Part shown: positions 1-5,292 of the stretch, one piece after another
Position numbering within the stretch: position 1 is the stretch's first letter
Layout: every line of letters starts with the position of its first letter
Assembly: GCA_004293295.1 (NCBI GenBank)
Contig: RDYC01000370.1
Coordinates: 1-5,292 of the forward strand
Reading direction: 5' to 3'
Origin: Bacteroidota bacterium
GTDB lineage: Bacteria; Bacteroidota; Bacteroidia; UKL13-3
Length of the DNA stretch: 5,292 bases
Notes under the pieces: model-generated
Told to the model about the DNA's origin: nothing
The model's input: the letters and a program-made list of their open reading frames with translations, nothing else
Database searches by the model: none
Program-made: the position numbers and the translations under genes

Positions 1-67
1 GATATGAAACAATTTATTAAATAGCAATATCCACTCACCTTTTATCTAACACCAAAACAACAACAAA
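1..67 (+). other. Leader region upstream of ychF
   Basis: This is the non-coding lead-in to ychF. The last 20 or so bases before the ATG are strongly A- and CAA-rich (ACCAAAACAACAACAAA), with no purine Shine-Dalgarno box. That is usual in Bacteroidota, where A-rich unstructured leaders support initiation. No TAnnTTTG promoter element is visible here, so the promoter is either divergent from consensus or lies left of the window. Bases 1-24 can be read in frame 1 as a short open tail ending in TAG at 22-24, which could be the end of an upstream gene, but seven codons are too few to tell. Confidence 0.4.
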
Positions 68-1165
68 ATGGATTTGAAATGCGGAATAGTAGGATTACCC
101 AATGTAGGTAAATCAACCTTATTTAATTGTTTAAGCAATGCCAAGGCTCAGGCCGCTAATTTTCCATTTTGTACCATTGAGCCGAATGTAGGCACAATTA
201 CGGTTCCTGATGAACGAATGACCGAACTCGCCAAGTTGGTTAATCCGCAAAGGTTAGTGCCTACAACCATTGAAATAGTTGACATTGCCGGATTGGTAAA
301 AGGGGCCAGCCAAGGTGAGGGATTGGGCAATATGTTTTTAGCCAATATCAGGGAAACGGATGCCATACTTCATGTACTAAGGTGTTTTGATAATGACAAT
401 ATCATCCATGTTGATGGCAGCGTTAATCCAATTAGAGATAAAGAAATTATTGATACCGAACTTCAGCTAAAAGATTTAGAGAGCATTGAGAAAAAATTAC
501 AACGTGTTAGTCGTGCGGCAAAAACAGGTGATAAAGAAGCAGCTAAAGCTGAAGCCACGTTGTTAAAATTTAAGATGCACTTAGAGTCGGGGCAATCGGC
601 CCGCAATTGTGAGATAAATGATGAAGAGAAAAAATACATAGAAGATATTTACCTGCTTACAGCAAAACCTGTTTTATATGTATGTAACGTTGATGAGGCT
701 TCAGTAGTAAGCGGCAATGCTTACGTAGAAAAGGTGAAAGAAGCAGCGGCTAAAGAAGGAGCAGGTATCATCATGATTAGTGCAGCCATTGAAGCGGATA
801 TTGCAGGTTTAGAAAGTTATGAGGATCGCAAGGCCTTTTTAGATGATTTAGGACTGAGCGAATCAGGAGTAGCCAAGTTAATAAAAGAAGCGTATAAGTT
901 ACTTAACCTGATTACTTATTTCACTGCCGGTGTTCAGGAGGTTAGGGCATGGACCATTACCCAAGGATTTAAAGCACCTCAAGCAGCCGGTGTTATTCAT
1001 ACCGATTTTGAAAAAGGGTTTATTCGTGCAGAAGTGATTGCTTACAGTGATTATATAACGTATAAAACAGAAGCAGCAGTAAAAGAAGCAGGTAAAATGC
1101 GTGTAGAAGGAAAAGAATACACTGTTGTTGATGGAGATGTAATGCACTTTAGGTTTAACGTGTAA
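68..1165 (+). CDS. ychF: Redox-regulated ATPase YchF (OLA1/Obg-family P-loop protein)
   Basis: YchF is a universally conserved cytoplasmic ATPase of the Obg/TRAFAC class that binds ribosomes and is linked to translation and stress responses. The 365 residues match the usual family length. Visible motifs are the P-loop GLPNVGKS (9-16), the switch region NFPFCTIEPNVG (31-42), the G3 box DIAGL (72-76), and NVDE (207-210) in place of the GTPase NKxD. That G4 change explains the family's ATP preference. A helical coiled-coil insertion spans about 125-195, and a C-terminal TGS domain occupies about 281-365 and ends in the typical GDVMHFRFNV. Cys35 in the switch region corresponds to the cysteine reported, from memory, to mediate redox control in E. 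coli YchF. The ATG at 68 gives the canonical N-terminus and follows an A-rich leader. The gene appears intact and converges on the lipoprotein gene with 15 bases between stops. Confidence 0.97.
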   Translation: MDLKCGIVGLPNVGKSTLFNCLSNAKAQAANFPFCTIEPNVGTITVPDERMTELAKLVNPQRLVPTTIEIVDIAGLVKGASQGEGLGNMFLANIRETDAILHVLRCFDNDNIIHVDGSVNPIRDKEIIDTELQLKDLESIEKKLQRVSRAAKTGDKEAAKAEATLLKFKMHLESGQSARNCEINDEEKKYIEDIYLLTAKPVLYVCNVDEASVVSGNAYVEKVKEAAAKEGAGIIMISAAIEADIAGLESYEDRKAFLDDLGLSESGVAKLIKEAYKLLNLITYFTAGVQEVRAWTITQGFKAPQAAGVIHTDFEKGFIRAEVIAYSDYITYKTEAAVKEAGKMRVEGKEYTVVDGDVMHFRFNV

Positions 1166-1180
1166 GGTAACCTATCAAGC

Positions 1181-1576
1181 TCAATCCCAAACACTCACAT
1201 TATCCTCATCATCCCATTTGCTTTTGGGTAGCTTGTTTTGTTGATTAGGCGGAATAGTAATTTGTCGGTCGAACTTCAGATTAAATAATAACGAAACATA
1301 AGTAGGGTAGGGTAAAAAAGCAAAAACAACCGTGCCAAGTGTTATTTTGCGCCTAGCTTCAACCTTGCCGAGTTCATTACCTGCATCATCCTTGGCCGTA
1401 AGTGTAATGTTTAAAGGGATGCCGTTTCTCACAATTTTCGCGCGTCCAACACCGATCAACTTTTCGTTTTTATAGATGTTAGCATTGTTATTTCCATCAC
1501 CATACTGAACATAAGTAGTTCCGCAGGAAGAAAGCATAACGAACACCACCACATAAAAAATACTCGCAAGGCGCAT
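1181..1576 (-). CDS. Small predicted lipoprotein, coupled to the upstream barrel-protein gene
   Basis: I do not recognise a named family. The 131-residue product begins with a short hydrophobic signal (about 4-14) and a canonical lipobox LSSC, so Cys18 should be lipidated and the mature protein membrane-anchored. Residues about 33-75 (NIYKNEKLIGVGRA, then LNITLTAKDDAGNELGKVEARRK) read as a compact beta domain, loosely like PEGA-type domains. A hydrophobic stretch at about 79-100 (LGTVVFAFLPYPTYVSLLFN) could insert in or lie on the membrane. The tail is hydrophilic and acidic and ends in Trp-Asp. The open frame continues to an ATG at 1648, but that start would overlap the upstream gene by 71 bases and bury the lipobox, so I chose the ATG at 1576. 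This start lies one base after the upstream stop (TAG, 1580-1578), which implies cotranscription and translational coupling. Function is unknown; it is probably a partner of the barrel protein. Confidence 0.82.
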   Translation of the reverse strand: MRLASIFYVVVFVMLSSCGTTYVQYGDGNNNANIYKNEKLIGVGRAKIVRNGIPLNITLTAKDDAGNELGKVEARRKITLGTVVFAFLPYPTYVSLLFNLKFDRQITIPPNQQNKLPKSKWDDEDNVSVWD

Positions 1577-1577
1577 A

Positions 1578-2543
1578 CTATTTAAATAAAAACTCAAGTT
1601 TAAACACAAAACCGGTAGTGGTTTTATCCAGAACTTTGTAAAAGCCATGCACGATATTACCTGATAAGCGCAATTGCGCTGCCGATGTTCTATTTAAAAT
1701 GTATCCACCACCACCACTTAATAAAAAACCACCTGCTGTTGATGATGAGTTATAATTATAACCGTAATTGACAGATTGAGCCCTATAACCCAAAGTTGTT
1801 CCGCCAATTGCAAGCCCTCCGTTTGCATAAAAAGTTTTACTTGCAGAACTAAACGGATAAAGTACATCAAACGTTACCCCATAAATATCAGTTGTTTTGT
1901 TAAAATAGTAATAACCCCTAATATCAAGGATAATATTTCGCGCATCATACGACCAAATGCCATTTAATCCGGCAACTGGATCTTTAGAAATATCATTAAA
2001 GGGAATAAAACCGCTTATCGCTGCACCAAAGTAAAAATTAGGATCTGCTTTCTTTAATTCCTTTGACTCATATTTGGTAACACCATATATATCAGCGTTG
2101 GCTGAGGCTGAGTTTGCTGTGCCTAAGTTCACGGCAATTCTTTGGATAATGGGATCTAAATCCTCCGGGGAACTGGCTTTAAGCCTGTCGGTCCATACTT
2201 CGGTTTTGTTAGCGGTTTCATAAAGACTAACGCGTACCACTACCATTTCTCCCAGTCGTGTTAACGAACCCAACAAGTAGTATTTAGCATTGATACCTTT
2301 TGCATATTCAATAACACGCTCCTCTTGATCGGCTGTAATGGCATTACTATCGTTTCGGGCTGGAATAACAACACGATATTTTTTGTTGTCTTGAATATAA
2401 GTTTTAAGCAAGTTAGTCACCGAATATTGGATATCTTTCTTTAATCCAATTTGGTCAAAGTAAGGCATGTAGATTAACTCCTGCCCTTTGCAGAACAAGG
2501 TTAAGCAAACAATAAAAACAGTAAGTAACGAACGATTACACAT
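1578..2543 (-). CDS. Exported two-domain protein: CsgG/LpoB-like N-terminal domain plus predicted outer-membrane beta-barrel
   Basis: The 321-residue protein has a signal peptide (hydrophobic core about 5-18). Likely cleavage after CKG leaves Gln21 at +1, as is common in Bacteroidota. It is not a convincing lipoprotein, because the residue before Cys18 is Phe. Residues about 22-140 alternate strands and helices (LIYMPYFD, YRVVIPAR, VIEYAKGINAKYYLLGSL, MVVVRVSLYETANKTEVWTD). This pattern recalls the periplasmic alpha/beta fold of CsgG, LpoB, FlgO and the TolB N-terminal domain. A polar linker (about 141-168) precedes about 150 residues of alternating aromatic/small strands, roughly eight, ending in GFVFKLEFLFK, which suits a small outer-membrane barrel. 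It has its own consensus promoter and is followed after one base by the lipoprotein gene. The fold assignment is inferred from pattern only, and the cellular role is unknown. A structural or sensory envelope role is more likely than an enzyme. Confidence 0.8.
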   Translation of the reverse strand: MCNRSLLTVFIVCLTLFCKGQELIYMPYFDQIGLKKDIQYSVTNLLKTYIQDNKKYRVVIPARNDSNAITADQEERVIEYAKGINAKYYLLGSLTRLGEMVVVRVSLYETANKTEVWTDRLKASSPEDLDPIIQRIAVNLGTANSASANADIYGVTKYESKELKKADPNFYFGAAISGFIPFNDISKDPVAGLNGIWSYDARNIILDIRGYYYFNKTTDIYGVTFDVLYPFSSASKTFYANGGLAIGGTTLGYRAQSVNYGYNYNSSSTAGGFLLSGGGGYILNRTSAAQLRLSGNIVHGFYKVLDKTTTGFVFKLEFLFK

Positions 2544-2550
2544 TCTAGCT

Positions 2551-2569
2551 AATTTGAATATACCAAATT
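2551..2569. repeat. Short inverted repeat overlapping the -7 element
   Basis: AATTTG (2551-2556) and CAAATT (2564-2569) form perfect 6-base arms around a 7-base spacer. The right arm lies within the predicted -7 box of the barrel-protein promoter, and the left arm falls in the expected start of the transcript. The placement would suit an operator, but the arms are AT-rich and short enough to arise by chance. Confidence 0.3.
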
Positions 2570-2593
2570 TAATAAAATCAATCGTATAGACAA
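2564..2593 (-). promoter_or_regulatory. Bacteroidota-type promoter for the barrel-protein/lipoprotein operon
   Basis: Read on the minus strand, TTG (2593-2591) is followed by exactly 19 bases and then TAAATTTG (2571-2564). This matches the Bacteroidota primary-sigma consensus (-33 TTG, -7 TAnnTTTG, 19-base spacer) in full. Transcription would start near 2560, giving a leader of only about 16 bases before the ATG at 2543, with no Shine-Dalgarno box. The promoter lies in the 67-base gap after ilvE, so the pair can be transcribed independently, although read-through from ilvE is not excluded because no strong terminator is seen in the gap. Confidence 0.65.
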
Positions 2594-2610
2594 CGACTAT
2601 TCATGCAAGG

Positions 2611-3669
2611 CTACACCAGGTCAATCCAACCGAAGTTATCGGGTACAGTGCTGGTTTGTATGCCGTAGAGGGTTTGGTAAAGCCAGTTGCTCACTACTCT
2701 TTCCTCAGCTGGCGGCAAGGCATAATCAGTTCCTTCGTAATTAAAAGAAGCAATCTTGGCAATGATGGCCGCGGTGCCGGCACCAAATGCATCTTTTAAA
2801 TGGCCATTTTTATGGGCATCTATAATTTCATCAACTGATATTTTGCGCTCCTCAACCTTATACCCTTTTTGTTTTAACAAAGCAATACAACTATCGCGAG
2901 TTATTCCGGCCAAAATAGTTCCGTCCAAGTTTGGTGTAACTACAGTATCGCCTATAACAAAAAAAACATTCATGGTGCCACTTTCTTCTATATACTTGTG
3001 TTCGCGACCATCTGTCCAAATAATCTGATCAAATCCTTTTTGATTGGCTTCCAAGGTAGGGAGCATGCTAATACCATAATTTCCGGCAGCTTTAGCAAAA
3101 CCTACACCTCCATCAAATGCGCGCACATAGTGTTGTTCAACCACCACCTTAATAGGTTTTGGATAGTAAGCATTAACAGGACAGGTAAAAATAATAAACT
3201 TAAAATGTTTAGCAGGCCTAACCCCAACAAAATTATCTGTTGCAAACATAAATGGCCTGATGTAAAGTGCACTGCCTTGTTTGGTAGGAATCCAATCCCT
3301 ATCCACATCAATCAGCGTTTTTAATCCGGTCATAAAAAGTTCTTCAGGTACTTCAATCATACCCATTCTTTTGGCACTAATATTTAAGCGTTTGTGATTT
3401 TCAAGTGGTCTGAACAACTGCGCTTCTCCCTTGTTGTTTTTAAACGCTTTCATGCCCTCAAATATGGCCTGCCCATAATGTAAAGCAAATGTTGAAGGCG
3501 AAAGGCTCAAATGTTGAAACGGCAGCACCTCTATATTTGTCCATTCCCCATCAATATAATCAGCCACAAACATATGATCACTAAACACATTGCCGAACTG
3601 CACTTGCTCAAAATCATATAATTCAATCCTGCTTTGCGAAGTTTTAGTTATTTTTATTGAAATTGCCAT
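2611..3669 (-). CDS. ilvE: Branched-chain amino-acid aminotransferase (PLP fold type IV)
   Basis: This cytoplasmic enzyme (EC 2.6.1.42) transfers the amino group between glutamate and the 2-oxo acids of leucine, isoleucine and valine, the last step of their synthesis and the first of their breakdown. The 352 residues fit the longer BCAT class that includes the eukaryotic enzymes. Visible motifs are YGQAIFEGMKAF (65-76), LYIRPF (135-140), GGVGFAKAAGNYG (187-199) with Lys193 as the PLP Schiff-base lysine, EESGTMNVFFV (228-238), LDGTILAGITRDS (248-260) and the phosphate-binding FGAGTAA (295-301). The frame stays open to an ATG at 3801, but the 44 extra residues do not resemble the family and would overlap the divergent gene by 115 bases. 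The ATG at 3669 gives the typical start (SIKITKT, then FSDHMFVADY). The gene is divergent from 3687 with 17 bases between starts. No leader-peptide attenuator is visible. Confidence 0.95.
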   Translation of the reverse strand: MAISIKITKTSQSRIELYDFEQVQFGNVFSDHMFVADYIDGEWTNIEVLPFQHLSLSPSTFALHYGQAIFEGMKAFKNNKGEAQLFRPLENHKRLNISAKRMGMIEVPEELFMTGLKTLIDVDRDWIPTKQGSALYIRPFMFATDNFVGVRPAKHFKFIIFTCPVNAYYPKPIKVVVEQHYVRAFDGGVGFAKAAGNYGISMLPTLEANQKGFDQIIWTDGREHKYIEESGTMNVFFVIGDTVVTPNLDGTILAGITRDSCIALLKQKGYKVEERKISVDEIIDAHKNGHLKDAFGAGTAAIIAKIASFNYEGTDYALPPAEERVVSNWLYQTLYGIQTSTVPDNFGWIDLV

Positions 3670-3686
3670 TGTTTTAATTAATAATA
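3670..3686. promoter_or_regulatory. 17-base divergent intergenic region with central TTAATTAA
   Basis: The start codons of ilvE (3669, -) and the psi-like gene (3687, +) are separated by only 17 bases, all A or T except one G. An 8-base palindrome TTAATTAA (3674-3681) sits almost exactly at the midpoint, so both genes see a similar AT-rich leader. The gap is too short for a full promoter in either direction, so at least one gene, and probably both, must be transcribed from a promoter inside the coding sequence of the other. Neither leader has a Shine-Dalgarno box. Confidence 0.55.
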
Positions 3687-4310
3687 ATGAACTTAGATGA
3701 CGATAACTTAGCCGATTTGTTTGATGAGTTTTATATACTGGCAGATGATACCAGAGAAATAATAATTCCGCAAACGAATCATACACTGCAACCACCTTCA
3801 ATAAGTAATGAAGAAGCTGGAATCAAAGCTGATGGTGAGCCTGAAATAACTCCGGTAGTGGTACAACAACCTGTTATAACAGAAAAACACAACCCTGTTC
3901 CAAACAAACCGGTTTCATTACCTCCTTTAAGTTTTGCCGGTGCAAACAAACAGTATATTGCCTTTATTTACAACGATAAAATTTTTGATAGCAAGGATAA
4001 TGCAGAGATGATTATGAATTTTATTACTAAAGCCCTCAAATTCAGCCTAGATGATGTAGCGGTGCTTCGTTTAAGTAAAAATAGTGAATACACATTGATG
4101 CAAATATTAGAAGAACTTAAATGTAAAAAGGCTGTTTTGTGGGGCTGTTCTGATCTTCTTGCAGCCGAACACAAACAATTAGCCATTCACCAAATAGAAA
4201 CAGTGAACCAAACATGGGTAATTAATGCAGATGCGGCACAAAAATACCACAATAACCAACCCTTAAAATTAGCACTTTGGGAAGCAGCACAAAAAATGTT
4301 TAAACAATGA
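3687..4310 (+). CDS. Unnamed protein, possible DNA polymerase III psi-like (HolD-like) subunit
   Basis: I do not recognise this 207-residue protein with certainty. It has an acidic, aromatic N-terminal segment (about 1-23, including LADLFDEFYILAD), a proline-rich and probably disordered linker (about 30-85), and a compact alpha/beta domain (about 88-207). In that domain, KQYIAFIYND, FITKALKFSLDDVAVLRLS, KKAVLWGC, TWVINADAAQKY and KLALWEAAQKMF follow the order of E. coli psi as I remember it: a helix leading to xALxxSxDxVxxL, a strand ending near Gly, an Ala-rich helix, then an ALW-x-x helix near the C-terminus. Psi links the clamp loader to SSB through chi. This assignment is an inference from memory. 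An in-frame TAA at 3675 makes the ATG at 3687 the most upstream ATG. The stop overlaps the rdgB start as ATGA, so the two are translationally coupled, which suits a replication or nucleotide role. Confidence 0.8.
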   Translation: MNLDDDNLADLFDEFYILADDTREIIIPQTNHTLQPPSISNEEAGIKADGEPEITPVVVQQPVITEKHNPVPNKPVSLPPLSFAGANKQYIAFIYNDKIFDSKDNAEMIMNFITKALKFSLDDVAVLRLSKNSEYTLMQILEELKCKKAVLWGCSDLLAAEHKQLAIHQIETVNQTWVINADAAQKYHNNQPLKLALWEAAQKMFKQ

Positions 4311-4888
4311 GACTGGTTTTTGCCACACACAATACACACAAAGCCATAGAGGTACAAAAAATGGTGCCTGATGCTTTTGAAATTATTACCCTTACCGATT
4401 TAAACATATTGGATGAAATTCCGGAAACAGGGCAAACATTACAAGCGAATGCATTGATAAAAGCGCGATTTATCCATCAAAAATTGGGATATAATTGTTT
4501 TGCTGACGATACAGGGCTTGAAGTGGAGGCCTTAAATGGAGAACCTGGGGTATACAGTGCTCGGTATGCTGGCATTGCTAAGAATAACGAGGCTAACATT
4601 ACCAAACTATTAAATAATCTTAGCACAAAAGAAAACAGGAGGGCTCGCTTTGTAACATGCATATGCCTATTTTGGCTAGATGAGATGTTTGTGTTTGAAG
4701 GTGAGCTTAAAGGGACAATTATTCACGAAAAAATTGGCACCAATGGGTTTGGTTACGATCCAGTTTTTGTGCCCGATGGCTACGATATTACCTTAGCTCA
4801 AATGGATTTGATGACTAAAAACTTGATTAGCCACAGGGGAAAAGCATTCAAGAAAATGGCTGAATTCTTGTTAGAGAATAAAGGTTAA
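4307..4888 (+). CDS. rdgB: XTP/dITP diphosphatase (RdgB/HAM1 family)
   Basis: This cytoplasmic house-cleaning enzyme hydrolyses non-canonical purine nucleotides (dITP, ITP, XTP) to the monophosphate and pyrophosphate, keeping deaminated bases out of DNA and RNA. At 193 residues it has normal length. The nucleotide-binding start FATHNTHK (5-12) carries Lys12, Glu40 sits in PETG, the signature FADDTGLEVEALNGEPGVYSARYAG (65-89) contains the putative catalytic Asp68, GTNGFGYDPVF spans 144-154, and the C-terminal KNLISHRGKA (171-180) carries Lys171, His176 and Arg177. All residues I can align to the E. coli active site are present. One deviation is Gln165 where most homologs have Glu (TxAE becomes TLAQ). 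The start is fixed by the N-terminal motif and overlaps the preceding stop by 4 bases. It converges on the WecA-like gene with 5 bases between stops. Confidence 0.96.
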   Translation: MRLVFATHNTHKAIEVQKMVPDAFEIITLTDLNILDEIPETGQTLQANALIKARFIHQKLGYNCFADDTGLEVEALNGEPGVYSARYAGIAKNNEANITKLLNNLSTKENRRARFVTCICLFWLDEMFVFEGELKGTIIHEKIGTNGFGYDPVFVPDGYDITLAQMDLMTKNLISHRGKAFKKMAEFLLENKG

Positions 4889-4912
4889 GCAAATTACTTC
4901 TTTTCTTGCTTA
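4886..4912. terminator. Weak hairpin between convergent genes, possible bidirectional terminator
   Basis: TAAGCAA (4886-4892) and TTGCTTA (4906-4912) form a perfect 7-base-pair stem around a 13-base loop, starting at the rdgB stop codon and enclosing the stop of the opposite gene. Two further G-U pairs could extend it on the plus-strand RNA. The stem is AT-rich with only two G-C pairs. On the plus strand no T-run follows. On the minus strand the sequence after the stem is moderately U-rich. It would be a poor intrinsic terminator, but its placement between two convergent stops is what a shared terminator would show. Confidence 0.3.
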
Positions 4913-5292
4913 GTAAGTTGTTCACTGGTAACATTAAACTCTTCAGGAATCAGATTGCCATGTTCTGCTTCCAAATCCTGTAATTTATGACTAAAAATAT
5001 AGACAGGCACCTGAGCCAAGGCTAAGGCCAATACGCCAACAATTAGTAAAATTACCGTAGTACTGCTGTCTTTAATTAAAAAAGCAATCAATACAAACAC
5101 TACGTTGGCCATATACATCACCATAGAAACTTCTTTATGGCCTAAACCAATTTTCATTAACGAATGGTGAATATGGTTTTTATCAGCCGTAAATGGCGAT
5201 TTTTTCTTTAAAACGCGCAGTAAAAATACACGTGCTGTATCAAACAAAGGAATAATTAATATAGCCACTGCTATTCCTGGTGCTGAGGTAAT
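4894..5292 (-). CDS. Partial WecA/TagO-type polyprenyl-phosphate GlcNAc-1-phosphate transferase, C-terminal part
   Basis: Only the last 132 residues are in the window; the 5' part lies beyond the right edge. This integral membrane family (MraY/WecA superfamily) moves a sugar-1-phosphate from a UDP-sugar, usually UDP-GlcNAc, to undecaprenyl phosphate, starting O-antigen, capsule or other surface glycans. Evidence is PLFDTARVFLLR (about 15-26 of the visible part), which carries a conserved Asp, then KSPFTADKNHIHHSLMKIG with the HIHH motif that separates WecA-like enzymes from MraY. Two hydrophobic membrane helices follow (VSMVMYMANVVFVLIAFLI, and TTVILLIVGVLALALAQVPV). The tail after the last helix is charged (LQDLEAEHGN to KQEKK) and probably cytoplasmic. 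The frame remains open through position 5292 (ITSAPGIA precedes a GTG-encoded Val at 5268), so this is truncation by the window edge, not a pseudogene. The exact sugar cannot be decided from this part. Confidence 0.9.
   Translation of the reverse strand: MTSAPGIAVAILIIPLFDTARVFLLRVLKKKSPFTADKNHIHHSLMKIGLGHKEVSMVMYMANVVFVLIAFLIKDSSTTVILLIVGVLALALAQVPVYIFSHKLQDLEAEHGNLIPEEFNVTSEQLTKQEKK

Noticed and set aside
1..24. C-terminal end of an upstream gene (DMKQFIK then stop)
   Set aside because: Seven codons without other evidence cannot be told from a random short open stretch.
899..1147. Minus-strand open frame inside ychF, and similar frames inside ilvE, rdgB and the other genes
   Set aside because: They are antisense shadows of well-supported genes, with low-complexity or unbalanced composition and no independent start signals.
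1150..1174. TAGGTT...AACCTA hairpin at the end of ychF as a terminator
   Set aside because: The stem is 6 bases with a 13-base loop, overlaps the stop codon and has no T-run on either strand.
1577..1648. Upstream ATG extending the lipoprotein to 155 residues
   Set aside because: It would overlap the barrel-protein gene by 71 bases and push the lipobox Cys to residue 42 behind a non-signal-like N-terminus. The ATG at 1576 gives a normal lipoprotein signal.
2584..2598. ATAG...CTAT inverted repeat in the ilvE downstream gap as a terminator or operator
   Set aside because: The arms are only 4 AT-rich bases, well within chance.
3532..3539. TATATTTG as the plus-strand promoter for the gene at 3687
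   Set aside because: It matches the -7 consensus, but the nearest TTG is only 15 bases upstream rather than 19. It lies inside ilvE, and a few such matches are expected by chance in AT-rich DNA.
3604..3636. TTG plus TTTG (TTG at 3604-3606, CTGCTTTG at 3629-3636) as a promoter for the plus-strand gene
   Set aside because: The -7 lacks the TA and the spacing is 22 bases, so the match is too poor.
3670..3801. N-terminal extension of the aminotransferase by 44 residues
   Set aside because: The extra residues do not resemble the family and would lie over the start of the divergent gene. The ATG at 3669 gives the expected N-terminus.

Overview
The window looks like chromosomal DNA from a member of the Bacteroidota. 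The DNA is AT-rich, and gene leaders are A-rich with no Shine-Dalgarno sequence. One promoter matches the Bacteroidota consensus exactly (TTG, 19 bases, TAAATTTG). A predicted exported protein has the Gln-after-cleavage signal peptide typical of the phylum. The genes resemble Bacteroidota housekeeping genes, but the sequence does not fix a genus.

Layout. On the left, ychF (68-1165, +) encodes the universal P-loop/TGS ATPase YchF. It converges, with a 15-base gap, on a two-gene minus-strand unit: an exported protein with a predicted outer-membrane barrel (1578-2543) followed 1 base later by a small lipoprotein (1181-1576). A good promoter lies directly upstream of that pair. Upstream of it on the same strand is ilvE (2611-3669, -), a branched-chain aminotransferase. 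ilvE is divergent from an unnamed gene (3687-4310, +), with only 17 bases between the two start codons. That unnamed protein has an acidic N-terminus, a proline-rich linker and a C-terminal domain that I tentatively compare to the psi (HolD) subunit of the DNA polymerase III clamp loader. Its stop overlaps the start of rdgB (4307-4888, +), the XTP/dITP diphosphatase that cleans the nucleotide pool. rdgB converges, across 5 bases, on the 3' part of a WecA-type polyprenyl-phosphate GlcNAc-1-phosphate transferase gene that runs off the right edge (4894-5292, -).

Function. Most of the window is core metabolism and housekeeping: translation-linked ATPase, branched-chain amino acids, nucleotide sanitation and glycan initiation. 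The less explained parts are the barrel/lipoprotein pair, which probably works at the outer membrane, and the possible psi-like protein translationally coupled to rdgB, which would join replication to dNTP quality control. I see no mobile element, CRISPR array, tRNA, rRNA or phage gene. No gene-free stretch is longer than about 70 bases.
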